From contig JAHHID010000003.1 of the NCBI GenBank assembly GCA_019359015.1, positions 1 through 64,000 on the forward strand: 64,000 nucleotides of DNA. Direction: 5' to 3'. Shown piece after piece: positions 17,964-28,000 of this stretch (its first letter is position 1; each line of letters starts with the position of its first letter). The translations under genes and the position numbers were made by a program. The notes under the pieces are model-generated. The model was given only the letters and a program-made list of their open reading frames with translations. It was not told the DNA's origin and did not search any database. Origin of the DNA: Spirirestis rafaelensis WJT71-NPBG6. Its GTDB lineage: Bacteria; Cyanobacteriota; Cyanobacteriia; Cyanobacteriales; Nostocaceae.

Positions 17964-18845
17964 TTATCGGTAATAAAAATTAAACTTACTCAAGGTAACA
18001 ATTCTCAAACGCACTAAATTATATAAATGAGTAATGCTTTGACCAAGTTTAGCTGCGACTTTTTCCAGAAGGGAGCGCTTGGGGTATTCGAGCATTTTCT
18101 GTTGCTCAAAATATATGGACATCTCTTCTATCTTTGACTGTCCTTTTTGGATTCTGACTAATTCGGTTTTGTCCTTAAAAAAGGAAATGCCCTCCATCTC
18201 ACTTAATCTAACGTCTAAACCAGCTTTAGCAGCAGCTAAACCTATTGCGTTTCCTTCGCCATCATAAATTCCATTTAATTCAAAGTAATTGGCGAGTGTC
18301 TCCCACTGTTTTAAAAATTCGAGTTCTCTTCCAAAGTCTTTTGTAACTGCAAATAAATACTCGTAAACAAATTTCACCTTTTCATTTTCTAGGTCTAGAT
18401 TTAGCTTTTGTGCAGCTTTTTTGGTGACTTTAAATTCTCGACCAAGTTTAGCAGTAGCAGTTCCTGCAAGAACTTTCGCATATTTTTTGGGCATAATTTC
18501 GCAAGTTCTTGCTGCTATTCCTGGTTTTTTAATCCATTGCATATCTGCTGGCACTGGTGCTAGTATTCGCATATCTGCATCAATGAATATGCAAGAATTA
18601 AAGAGAGATAATGCTTTGGCGATCGCAAATCTTTTATCGTGATAAAACTTAACGCTCTGCGATCGATGCTTGAAGGCTAAAATGTTGGGTTGTTTGTTAA
18701 AGTCGCTGGGATTGTCAGTTAAAACTATAAAAGAAGTTTTCGGCGAATATCTCTCTATATCTTGTGCTAATAACAAGGCAAGAGCGCGATACTTCTTACC
18801 AAATGCTATAGTGCAAAAGCAAAATTCTGGCTCTGCTTGATTCAT
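17964..18845 (-). CDS. Putative GT-A-like glycosyltransferase
   Basis: A 293-residue protein on the opposite strand to the cluster. FCFCTIAFGKKYRALALLLAQDIERYSP at the N-terminus and SCIFIDADMRILAPVP (DxD near 93-95) fit a GT-A nucleotide-diphospho-sugar transferase. Later it has a conserved YDGEGNAIGLAAAKAGL segment that may be the acceptor or second metal region. It is rich in lysine towards the C-terminus, with a weakly hydrophobic last helix (ITHLYNLVRLRIVTL) that might touch the membrane. Its location convergent to the six-gene cluster suggests it serves the same glycan but is separately expressed. Confidence 0.65.
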   Translation of the reverse strand: MNQAEPEFCFCTIAFGKKYRALALLLAQDIERYSPKTSFIVLTDNPSDFNKQPNILAFKHRSQSVKFYHDKRFAIAKALSLFNSCIFIDADMRILAPVPADMQWIKKPGIAARTCEIMPKKYAKVLAGTATAKLGREFKVTKKAAQKLNLDLENEKVKFVYEYLFAVTKDFGRELEFLKQWETLANYFELNGIYDGEGNAIGLAAAKAGLDVRLSEMEGISFFKDKTELVRIQKGQSKIEEMSIYFEQQKMLEYPKRSLLEKVAAKLGQSITHLYNLVRLRIVTLSKFNFYYR

Positions 18846-19081
18846 TGTTTTTTAATTTCCTAGTTTAGATATAACTGGAGTTTATGAAAATTAAGTGGAG
18901 CTAGAAATACAGTTACTAAGTTCAGTAGTTTTAGCTAATATTTAGTTTCATAAAGAAATAGAAAAACAAATTGGCTACAATAAGCGGTTAACCATATTTT
19001 TATTAATACAATAAATTAAAATTGGACACAGTATTTATGTGCCCATATTTATATTCCAGCTTGATGTGAATATTGTTATAT

Positions 19082-19450
19082 CTAAGAATCTAAGTCTAAA
19101 GATGCCATTCCTTGGCGTTCTATAAAAGCCAGCATACTTCCTAACTGCAACCAAACTAGCACGCTTGTTAAAAGAGAAACTGGTACGCCAATTATATAAG
19201 CAAGCAGGGGTGGAAAACCGAATATCTCAAAACCTGAGGTTAGAAATAAACAAACACCGCCAGCTATTCCGATAAATGGGACAAATAATTTTTTACTCCA
19301 AAAACGAGAACCTAAATTTTCTGCACTCTTTAATTGGATTTTTTCCATAATTAACTTTAGCGTTCCAGATAAGGCTGCACCAGAGGTTAAGGCAATAAAT
19401 AAGCCAACAGCTAACAGAAAATATGGTGGATGTAGAGGGTAATAGTACAT
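19082..19450 (-). CDS. Small membrane protein of unknown function
   Basis: A 122-residue protein that I do not recognise. Three hydrophobic segments are visible, at about 9-33, 54-73 and 80-107; a basic stretch (LIMEKIQLKS, RFWSKKLF) lies between the first two, which favours a cytoplasmic loop there. The C-terminus is short and polar, ending in acidic residues (SLDLDS). It stands alone between a glycosyltransferase and the ABC1 kinase, both on the same strand, with spacers of about 180-240 bp on each side. No catalytic motif. Confidence 0.6.
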   Translation of the reverse strand: MYYYPLHPPYFLLAVGLFIALTSGAALSGTLKLIMEKIQLKSAENLGSRFWSKKLFVPFIGIAGGVCLFLTSGFEIFGFPPLLAYIIGVPVSLLTSVLVWLQLGSMLAFIERQGMASLDLDS

Positions 19451-19572
19451 GAAAACTCCTTATTTATATTAAGAGGTAAAAGAGAAAAGTTTTACCTTTC
19501 GGGTTCGTAAAAATCAGCACTTACCTTGCAAAGGTTGAGTGCGATTGAGAGGGAAAACGCCACATGGGACCG

Positions 19573-19590
19573 TGTCGGGGAATCCCGACA
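19573..19590. repeat. Short palindromic hairpin downstream of the ABC1 kinase
   Basis: TGTCGGG and CCCGACA pair across GAAT. It lies 38 bp downstream of the ABC1 kinase stop on its transcript side, so it may be part of a terminator, though no clear T run follows. Confidence 0.45.
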
Positions 19591-19627
19591 ACGCAGTGTT
19601 GGACTCACCTTATTTGTCTCACATGAA

Positions 19628-21352
19628 TTACTTTTTACTTGCTGACTGCTTTTCGGCAAAAGGAACAAAATGTGTAGCAGTGGGTAAAATAGCGGCTGCG
19701 CTTTCTCTAGAGAATTCTGTCAAAATTCCGATCGCTGCATTTAACAAACGAGTCGGCTTTAAGTCATCTTTCACCAGATTCCACAGACGTTGAACTTCTT
19801 CGGTGTGAAGACGGTCATCTTCAGTTAGAGCAAGCAGCAACTGTCTTTGGATAAACTTGCCTTCATCAGACAGCAAATATTGTAAACCTAATTGCGCTGT
19901 TGGTAATAAATCAAAGTTGTTATCAGTGCGGGCGATCGCAATTAAATTTTCTAACCGCTGCCACTGGAATTTACTATCTTTGAACAACACATTCAATAAT
20001 CGCCGCTGCAATCCTGGAGAATCCCCTGTTAGCAACCGTCTAGCCACGTAAGGATAAGCTACCTCGACAATTTTAAAATTTGGATTCAGGCTGAGGGCAA
20101 TACCTTCTTGCGTCACCAAAGAACGAATAATTAAGGCAAACTTCGCCGGAACTCGAAAAGGATATTCATACATCAATTCCGAAAACTCATCCGTAATGGT
20201 TTTGAAATTAAAATCCTTGACGTTTTTGCCAATTGCGTTTCCTAGCACCGCTTCTAATGCGGGTACAATCGGACCAATATTCGTTTCTGGTGTCAGAAAT
20301 CCTAAATTTACTAAGTCTTCGGCGAAGTCGTTATAGTCTTTGTTGACTACATGCACCAACGCATCCACAAGAGTTTCTTTGGTGGTTTCCTCTAGCTGAT
20401 CCATCATGCCAAAGTCAATGTAAGCCATGCGACCGTCAGGCATGGCAAACAAATTACCTGGATGCGGGTCTGCATGAAAGAAACCATGTTCTAACAACTG
20501 TTGCAAACCTGAGGTGACACCAATTTGGATAATCGCTTCTGGATCTAAACCTACACCGCGAATGTTTTTCGTGTCTGTGAGTTTGAAGCCGTTAATCCAT
20601 TCCAGGGTTAAAACACGGGTGTTGGTATAACTCCAATAAATAGCTGGTATTTTAACTTGTGGATCGTTGCGGAAATTACTCGCAAATTTTTCCGCGTTGC
20701 GACCTTCATTAATATAGTCGATTTCTTCAAATAACTTTGTGCCAAACTCGTCCACAATTAAAGTTAAATCGTGACCGAGATTCAGCGGCAACCAAGGACT
20801 CAACCAACCTGCTGCCCAGCGCATTATATAAAGGTCGAGTGTAATTACCGGACGTAAGTTAGGACGTTGCACTTTTACGGCTACTTCTTCGCCGGTGTAG
20901 AGACGACCACGGTATACTTGACCCAAGCTAGCCGCAGCGACTGGACTTGGTGACAATTCGCTATAAATTTCTGAAACTGGGCGATTTAGTTGAGTTTCGA
21001 TAATCCGATAAGCGATCGCATTATCAAAAGGTGGCAACTGATCTTGTAGCTTTATCAGTTCCTCTAAAAAATCTTTGCGTATTAAGTCCGGTCGCGTCGA
21101 GAGAGCCTGACCTACTTTAATAAAAGTTGGACCCAGACGTGTTAGTATTTCTCGCAACTGGATGGCTCGTTTGAACTTGTTTGGTTCAACTTCTCCACGC
21201 CATTCATCCCACTTTAAACCTAGAAGAAATCCCGCAAAAAACCAAACTACCTTTATTGCCCGCGCTATCGCTAGCCAGGGACGCAAGCTGTAGTAGCGAG
21301 CGATCGCGTTTGGATTATAGCTCGTTAACTGAGCAGGTTGATACTGACCCAC
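19628..21352 (-). CDS. ABC1/AarF (UbiB-family) atypical kinase
   Basis: A 574-residue member of the ABC1K family, which supports quinone or tocopherol metabolism in cyanobacteria and plastids. Family hallmarks are all present: the KxGQ motif (K79-Q82, FIKVGQALSTRPDL), the Ala-rich loop AAAS (139-142) replacing the kinase glycine loop, K160 in VAVKVQRP, HADPHPGNLF near 300 as catalytic loop and YIDFGMM as metal loop. Length fits cyanobacterial members. The C-terminal 60 residues carry no recognised domain. The start is GTG (MGQYQPAQL) with AAAGG upstream. It is a single gene with hairpins on both sides. The exact substrate cannot be assigned. Confidence 0.92.
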   Translation of the reverse strand: MGQYQPAQLTSYNPNAIARYYSLRPWLAIARAIKVVWFFAGFLLGLKWDEWRGEVEPNKFKRAIQLREILTRLGPTFIKVGQALSTRPDLIRKDFLEELIKLQDQLPPFDNAIAYRIIETQLNRPVSEIYSELSPSPVAAASLGQVYRGRLYTGEEVAVKVQRPNLRPVITLDLYIMRWAAGWLSPWLPLNLGHDLTLIVDEFGTKLFEEIDYINEGRNAEKFASNFRNDPQVKIPAIYWSYTNTRVLTLEWINGFKLTDTKNIRGVGLDPEAIIQIGVTSGLQQLLEHGFFHADPHPGNLFAMPDGRMAYIDFGMMDQLEETTKETLVDALVHVVNKDYNDFAEDLVNLGFLTPETNIGPIVPALEAVLGNAIGKNVKDFNFKTITDEFSELMYEYPFRVPAKFALIIRSLVTQEGIALSLNPNFKIVEVAYPYVARRLLTGDSPGLQRRLLNVLFKDSKFQWQRLENLIAIARTDNNFDLLPTAQLGLQYLLSDEGKFIQRQLLLALTEDDRLHTEEVQRLWNLVKDDLKPTRLLNAAIGILTEFSRESAAAILPTATHFVPFAEKQSASKK

Positions 21353-21815
21353 GCCGACCTTTGCCTCTTAAACCGATAATTTTACTGTTTTGTTTGCTTG
21401 TCTTTCCTAACCACAAGTTGGTTATAAAGACAATATATTTGTAGTTTTTATCTACAATTATCTACAAAAATTAAACTTTTTACATTTCTGGGTAACTTTC
21501 AAGGCAATGTTAGCCAAGAGAGCTTGCCCATCTTTTTTATCTTTATTCTTAATTATACTTTATAAAAGTACAAATACTTCTTTCAGAAAGTTTAAGAAGG
21601 TAGGGTTTGTAAAGTTTTGTCAAGGCTATTCAAGCTGGTAAAATATCTATATAATTGCATACCAATAATGGTATAAAATATCGAGTTGATAGAATGAATT
21701 TTTTTCGATTCTAAGTTAGACTATCTATCTCATAAGGAAGATAAAGCGATCGCTCTTAAGTGACGTGAGTAATTAAGCGATCGCTTTTTATCGGCAGCAT
21801 CATTGCAGATAAAAT
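21353..21815. other. Intergenic region upstream of the ABC1 kinase gene
   Basis: AT-rich spacer with the presumed promoter of the leftward kinase gene. Two HIP1 octamers near 21747 and 21778 face each other across about 24 bases and could pair. No gene recognised. The dispersed hairpin element occupies the remainder up to 21935. Confidence 0.5.
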
Positions 21816-21819
21816 ACCC

Positions 21820-21932
21820 TACAGGCTATAAGCCTGAGGCTCTATGAACAAAGCCTGCGGAGGCAGGCTAAAAAAATTGTAGCCCACGCAGGTGGGCTTT
21901 GTTCGTATAGCTACACCCTTCTAGGGTGCAGG
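21820..21932. repeat. Dispersed long-hairpin element, copy 2 (complete single copy)
   Basis: The order of parts matches copy 1: AGGCTATAAGCCT, a GAACAAAGCC arm, a CCTGCGGAGGCAGG hairpin, an A run, a CCCACGCAGGTGGG hairpin, the complementary arm GGGCTTTGTTCGTATAGC and a CACCCTTCTAGGGTG hairpin. It ends 16 bp before the stop of the radical SAM gene, on the transcript's 3' side. Confidence 0.7.
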
Positions 21933-21947
21933 TGCATTGGAATGAGT

Positions 21948-23534
21948 TTAACTTGCGATCGCCTCAACTTTTGCCGAAATCACTTCATAGGGCTTTTCTG
22001 CACCTTGTGCTAAATACTCAGCTAACTGAGATTCAATTTGGTCGCGCACAATTTGACGATACTCGCAGAAATGTTCGATATGAGCGCAGGCTGAGAGGTA
22101 ATGCTCTACAGCTCTTGGGTTACGCTTGATGATGCTAAACAAGTGATGCCAGAATTTCCAGCGAGTTTCGCGTTTGATTCCTTGTCGCCAGATAATAATT
22201 AGGAATGCTCTGACAAGCACCCACTCTGGCATCTTGGCTGGTCGTGTCCAACTTGGACCACCCATCATCAGAAAGCAGCGATAGGTGCGGTCTAAATATT
22301 TTACGGGGTCGTATAAAGCACAAAATGCATCAATATATTCTCTGGCAATATCTTCTAAAGGACGGGTGGCGATAAAGTTCATCAAAGTCGTCTGGTTGAT
22401 GTTGCCGTCTTGATTTTCGCGGAGTCGTCCTTCTTTTTTCACGCGATGCCACAATGCTGTATTGGGTAGCGCTTGCAACATGGCAAAGGTGGTAGAGGGA
22501 ATTGCTGCTAATTCGGCAAAACGGACAATGCGATCGCCTGCACCTGCTTTTTCGTTATCAAAGCCGATAATAAAGCCAGCCATCGGGCGCAATCCAGCTT
22601 TAATAATGCTTTCCACCGCTTCTGTTAGCGAACTGCGGGTATTTTGAAACTTCTTCGTTAGTTGTAAGCTGTCTTCATCTGGTGTTTCAATTCCCAAGAA
22701 TACGGCAGCGAAACCGCACTCAACCATCAATTCCATCATTTCTGGATCTTGCGCCAAATCAATGGAAGCTTCGGTGTCAAACGCAAAGGGATACTGATGT
22801 TCTGCCATCCAAACTTTTAACTCTTTTAGCAACAATTTAACGTTACGTTTGTTGCCGATAAAGTTGTCATCCACCATGAAAACACCACGACGCCAACCCA
22901 AATTGTAAAGACAATCTAATTCTGCTAATAGTTGTGCTGGTGTTTTGGTGCGTGGTTTGCGACCATAAAGAACAATGATGTCACAAAATTCGCATTGAAA
23001 AGGGCAACCCCGCGAAAACTGAACTGACATCATGTCATAGGCATCAAGCTCTAGTAAATCAAAGCGGGGTATGGGTGTAGATGTCACATCGGGTTTTTCG
23101 GTAGCGCGGAAAACGCCTGATGTTTCCCCTCGCTTAATTGCATCAATAAACATTGGCAGAGTAATTTCTCCTTCATCAAGAATGAGAAAATCTGCACCTA
23201 CTCCCTCAACTTCGTGCGGTACGGAAGTCGGGTAAGGACCACCCACCGCAACTAACTTTCCACGTCTTTTTGCTTCTTTAATTTGGTCGAGTAAATCTGC
23301 TTTTTGGACAATCATTGCGGACAAAATTACTACATCTGCCCATGCCCATTCTTCTTCAGTTGCACTGCGAATGTTGCGATCCACAAGTTTGAATTCCCAT
23401 TCTTGCGGCAAAATCGCTGCCACTGTCACCAAACCTAAAGGTGGTAATAAAACCTTGCGATTAACTAATTCCAAGATTTTTTCGTATGACCAAAAGGTTT
23501 TGGGAAATATAGGATACACCAGTAAAATTCGCAT
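21948..23534 (-). CDS. B12-binding radical SAM protein with DUF4070 tail
   Basis: A 528-residue enzyme of the cobalamin-binding radical SAM class. The N-terminal B12-binding domain (about 1-140) includes the conserved VNRKVLLPPLGLVTVAAILP and LILDEGE. The iron-sulfur site is C177-x3-C181-x2-C184 within GCPFQCEFC. The radical SAM barrel extends to about 400 (MVDDNFIGNKRNVKLLL, FLGIETPDEDSL, GFIIGFDNEKAGA) and the last 130 residues (LDRTYRCFLMMGGPSW onward) fit DUF4070. The family includes the hopanoid methylase HpnP, but many cyanobacterial members are uncharacterised, so a C-methylation of a lipid-like substrate is only a guess. Single gene. Confidence 0.88.
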   Translation of the reverse strand: MRILLVYPIFPKTFWSYEKILELVNRKVLLPPLGLVTVAAILPQEWEFKLVDRNIRSATEEEWAWADVVILSAMIVQKADLLDQIKEAKRRGKLVAVGGPYPTSVPHEVEGVGADFLILDEGEITLPMFIDAIKRGETSGVFRATEKPDVTSTPIPRFDLLELDAYDMMSVQFSRGCPFQCEFCDIIVLYGRKPRTKTPAQLLAELDCLYNLGWRRGVFMVDDNFIGNKRNVKLLLKELKVWMAEHQYPFAFDTEASIDLAQDPEMMELMVECGFAAVFLGIETPDEDSLQLTKKFQNTRSSLTEAVESIIKAGLRPMAGFIIGFDNEKAGAGDRIVRFAELAAIPSTTFAMLQALPNTALWHRVKKEGRLRENQDGNINQTTLMNFIATRPLEDIAREYIDAFCALYDPVKYLDRTYRCFLMMGGPSWTRPAKMPEWVLVRAFLIIIWRQGIKRETRWKFWHHLFSIIKRNPRAVEHYLSACAHIEHFCEYRQIVRDQIESQLAEYLAQGAEKPYEVISAKVEAIAS

Positions 23535-23716
23535 GTAGTAGAAATCCTCACGTTATGGTTCTTTTTTTAACTGTTATTAATCTAGCTAAAACTAAGAGTA
23601 GTTGACTTTTTGCTAGTTTTATTTTGTTTTAACAATGATTTATGAGACGTATTAGCGATCGCCTGGTTCCTTATTTACATACATTGGTATGATTTATTAC
23701 TTAATTCTGCTCTAGG

Positions 23717-23734
23717 GAAGCCCACGCAGGTGGG
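23717..23734. repeat. Hairpin repeat fragment (arm of dispersed element)
   Basis: AGCCCACGCAGGTGGGCT is identical to the inner hairpin of copy 2 near 21890. It stands alone 17 bp before the stop codon of the SDR gene, so each copy in the window lies at the 3' end of a gene. Confidence 0.6.
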
Positions 23735-23750
23735 CTAATTGAAATTATTT

Positions 23751-24719
23751 TTACTGAGAATTGGTATTAGCAGGTTTAACACCGCTAATTTTCAAAACAT
23801 CGCTCATGGTGGCGCAATAATTTGGTAAACCGAAAGTAGCAGGATTGATGGCATTTTTGTAAATAAAATGGCGATAGTTCATGCAGAACCGACTCCAAGC
23901 ATCCATCTGAATGCGAAACACAGCAATTATGACATTAGCTAGGGATAATGATAGGGGAATGCGAAAGATTATTTTTTTACCCAGATAAGCGCAAACATCT
24001 TCAATTGCTTGGTTTGCTGTTAACTGCGCTTGACCTAAAACCAATTTTCGCGATTGATTTTCTTTCGGTGGATTATCAATTAAATATCGCACGACTGTGG
24101 CAATATCTCGCCCGTGAATGAAGTGAAAACTACCGTCAACTTGCAAAAAACGAATTAAATCAATATATTTTGTGACTTCTGAAATACCTGGAGAAATATG
24201 AGAATAAGGTTTGTCAGTTTCGCCACCTAAAACTAAAGTCGGAAAAACTGTGGTAACTTTGGGTGCAATATCTAATTTAGGTACTTTATGTAAACAATCG
24301 TACTTAGAGCGGACATAATCTATCCCTATTTCCCCAGCTTCCTTTAGTGGTTGTTCGTCGCGACCTAAAACGCTAGCGGTAGAAAAATAAATTACTTGTT
24401 CGCATCTGTCTGAATCTAACAGACTCATTAACTCTAGCGTTTTGTTTACATTAATCTCAAATGTGTTGTCTCCACCCCAAGCCGTCGCCGTTAACACCGC
24501 AGTATCAATTGTTTTCAGCAAGTCTGCAAAGAAGCTAATTTCTTGCATATCACCCTGCAAAACTGTGATACCAGGACGTGCTTGAGTATCGACTTGCAAT
24601 TTATTTGGGTTTCTTACCAGCAAATACAGTTCGTGATTTGTTTCCTTAATTAAAGCTTCACTCAGATAATGACCCACACACCCACTCGCACCAGTTACTA
24701 AAATTCGCTTCTGGCTCAT
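23751..24719 (-). CDS. Extended-SDR NAD-dependent epimerase-like protein
   Basis: A 322-residue protein with the extended-SDR dinucleotide motif GASGCVG (10-16) close to the N-terminus, a VLQGDMQ acidic contact, TATAWGG, YFSTASVLG as the serine motif and YVRSKYD as the YxxxK motif (Y-V-R-S-K). The C-terminal part is short and rich in hydrophobic helix (LSLSLANVIIAVFRIQ), as in membrane-associated atypical SDRs that modify lipids or sterols. Substrate unknown. The ATG is the only sensible start. It is co-directional with the radical SAM gene, 217 bp upstream of it, so linkage is possible but not shown. Confidence 0.75.
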   Translation of the reverse strand: MSQKRILVTGASGCVGHYLSEALIKETNHELYLLVRNPNKLQVDTQARPGITVLQGDMQEISFFADLLKTIDTAVLTATAWGGDNTFEINVNKTLELMSLLDSDRCEQVIYFSTASVLGRDEQPLKEAGEIGIDYVRSKYDCLHKVPKLDIAPKVTTVFPTLVLGGETDKPYSHISPGISEVTKYIDLIRFLQVDGSFHFIHGRDIATVVRYLIDNPPKENQSRKLVLGQAQLTANQAIEDVCAYLGKKIIFRIPLSLSLANVIIAVFRIQMDAWSRFCMNYRHFIYKNAINPATFGLPNYCATMSDVLKISGVKPANTNSQ

Positions 24720-25085
24720 AAATATTTTTTTGATTGTAGTTGTTAAACAGCTTAACTATTTTGAATGCATATCTAGCAATTAACAACTACAACTAATCAA
24801 TAGCTGAGTCGGGACATAATAGACATAGAGGTGGAAATTATAGTGGTGTAGAGACGTTCCACTGGAACGTCTCTAGTAGTCTGCCAAGGCAACGCGTGCA
24901 GGGTTTATGGTAAGAAAATCAAGTTCTTTCCCCCCCTGCAACCCAAGCGCTTCCCCTGCTTCCCCTGCTCCCCCTGCTTGCCTTGACCCGTCATTTTTAG
25001 GTTGGTCGAGTACTAGGACGGTTGCAATGGCAGAGAAAATTCTGTCCGGCAATCTGTGCAGGAAACTCCTAAGAGAATATGTTAC
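24720..25085. other. Intergenic region with palindrome and C-rich tract
   Basis: Contains a perfect 11-bp hairpin AGAGACGTTCC/GGAACGTCTCT (24850-24874, three-base loop) and a CCCCTGCTTCCCCTGCTCCC run near 24950-24975. Both are typical cyanobacterial spacer repeats. No gene is recognised; the following RTX nuclease converges on this spacer. Confidence 0.55.
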
Positions 25086-28000
25086 CTAAAACACAAAGTT
25101 ATTGGCATTATTCAGGTCTGCAACTAAAACATTCTCAACTCTGATAAACGGTCGAGCGGGAAGATTTCCAGAACCATCACTGTCAATTAGAATCTGAGTA
25201 TCTCGTCCTCTTGCACCAAAAGATATGTAGCCATCGGCGATCGCATTAGTTCCGTTGTAGCCACCTGGGACAATACTATCAAGCAATTCAGTAAAGACAA
25301 ACTTATCAGCACCGACTGTAAAGTCTAAGATTTTGTCGCCTTCATTAATGCTGTTGCCATTACCATTTAAGCTGGTGTAGACAATCAGGTCATTACCAGC
25401 GCCGGTGGTGATATCGTCTTGACCATCAAAACCAGTAATTCTGTCACCAAAGGCAGTTCCGATTAAAGTGTCGCGACCAGATGTGCCATTAATCACATTT
25501 ATCAAGTCAAATCGAGCAAGAACCGGGTCATGGTCACTGTCTTGGTCAGCAAACTCTGAATTGATGTGAACCGCATCAAATCCATTGAGTTTATTGAACA
25601 AATTGTTACTGACCAAAATGTGATCGAGTGTTTGAGCATTGCCCTCAAAGTTGTAAGTATAACGCTCGTTCTCAGGTAGCGTTTCAATCAGGGTATTCAG
25701 TCCCCCAGCTTCTAAAATACTCAACGGGTTAGAGAACTCAAAGTCATTCAAGTCACCCGCCACTACGACATTGGCGTTAGGATTAATTGCTAAAATACTC
25801 TGAACAAAATCTCTCACCTCCGTGGCTTGCTGGTTGCGCTGTGCCTCAGTAGAAAGGGCTGGGGGTTGATTCGGTCCAAAAAGCGCTTGGTCGCCACCTT
25901 TGGAGTTGAAGTGGTTGCCAACGACAAACACGGTCTGACCATTGAAAATAAATTCACCAACCAGAGGTTTGCGACTGTTGTCGAAGGCATTGCCATTCGA
26001 GGGATCAGTATCAAGTATCCGACCAGGACTAGCAGAAAGCTGGGGAACACCACCGACGTTGTTAACTGTCGTGTCGGTAGTCGAGCCACCACCTGGGCGA
26101 TCTACAAATTGTACTCGGTCGGGGTTGAACAAGAAACCGACGCGGATATTACCACCAGGTTGACCACCGTCCTGGTTATTTACTGGGTCAATCTGACGAA
26201 ATTCATAGGTCGGACCCCCAGCAGCTGCGATCGCACTAATCAATGTGTTGTAGGTTGTGGTGGCATCTACTACACCGTTATTCGTCGGTCCATTGTTGTC
26301 CTGAATTTCTTCTAGGTTGATGATATCAGGCGCTCTAAGGTTATTAACAATCCGGCTTGCGAGGTTGTTGAAACTGGTCGCACCATCACCTGGGTCAAGG
26401 TTTTCTACATTGAAGGTGGCAAGGGTAAGTTGGTTAGCTACAGGGGCCAAGTTGGTAACTTCGCGCTGCAAACCACCAGAAATGACGCTAGGCAAAGCTT
26501 GAGTATTCAACAGCTTGAAGTTACTGAAGCTATAGTCAATTACCCCAACAATCGACCCGTTAAAGCTGTCTGCTACGTTGACCTGTGGTTCATTGGTGAT
26601 AATTGCATCATCAATGATAATCCGTTCTGGGTTGAAATCTCCCGGTTGGATAATAATCCCGCCACGAGGAGTGCGGACGCTAGCATTAGCGCCATTGTCT
26701 GCTAAAACTGCGATTTCGCCATTACTAGTAGTTGGTCCGACTGCAACGGCATTGTTAACCTGTACTAGCATCCCTTCTAAACTTTCGTAGAAGTCGATGC
26801 CGTCTTCTGCTGGGTCAAACACTGTAGCAGGATTTTCGACATTGCCACTTGCTGCATCATTACTAATTACTGTAGTGGGAATTGTCCGTCCACCGTTACC
26901 AAGAATGATGGCAGATGGTAGAGGATTGCCAGTTGACACTGTGGTAATCGTTGGGCTGATAATCTGAGTGGTGGTGAGGTTATTGGTACCGCCGGAACCA
27001 CCAGGGCGGAACTCGGACACTGTACCGCTAACTAAAATCGAGTTGCCGACACTTACTGTTGGTGCAGAGGAGGTGAAGACAAAAACGCCCTCTGAGGTAG
27101 CATCATTAGTATCGGGGTTAGGGTCTTGCAGGTAGAAGCCGTTGGAGCGTAACGCCGTTACAATACCCGGAACGCTGTTCACCCTTTGACCATTCAAGGG
27201 CGAGATATGCGCTGTTCCTTGGATCTCACGGATACGAACAGCAGGAGCAGTATCGTTGTCCGCAATAGTCACGGTTGCTGTGCTGGAACCACCCAAATCG
27301 TAGTCAGCAGTACCAACCAGCGTGAGTGTTACTGTCTCCGGACCTTCTACGGCACTATCATCAACAGGTGTAATCGTGATATCTGTAAACGATTGACCCG
27401 CTGCGATTGTAGCAGTGCCATTTAAGTTAGGCGTGTAATCAGTACCATTTGTTGCCTGACCTGCACCCGTAGCAACGGTGTAATTTACACTTAGGGAGGT
27501 GCTAGTGTCACCTGTGCGCGTAATTCTGAAAGTTCCTGGATCAGACTGCTCTTCTGCTGCTGCTGAGTCTGTTGCTTGAATTGTGACAGTTGTAGCATTT
27601 GGTGGGGTAACTCCTCCTGCCGAAATACTAAAGTCATCTATTCCCAAGCCGTGGTCATTACCGGCATCGTTTAAATCTTGCCAGCGAAGCCATATTTCTT
27701 GATTGGGGGCAATGGTTATACCACTTAAAGTAGAGGACAATGTAGCGCGGTTAGCTGCTACATTCCCATCTAAGGCACCAGCAGTTGCTGTAGCAACTGG
27801 ACTGGTAAAGTCTAGGGAATCGAAGTCAATCCAAGTACCACCAGTTATAGTGGTTGCGCCAATTTGATATTGAAAATCTAATTGTTGAGGGGTGGTGTTG
27901 CCACCATTTCTCCACTGCTCACCTACATAGTTAATGTTGAGTGAGTTAATTGTGTTAGCCGTGTTGTTGAGAAAGCGAACTCCATAAAAAATCGTGTTTG

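Noticed and set aside
21948-23534. Cobalamin riboswitch in front of the B12-binding radical SAM gene
   Set aside because: The spacer upstream of 23534 lacks the conserved B12-box and structure; B12 binding by the protein does not imply one.
25827-26315. A 162-codon plus-strand frame inside the nuclease gene
   Set aside because: Mirror frame of a biased-composition coding region; no independent start or family signal.
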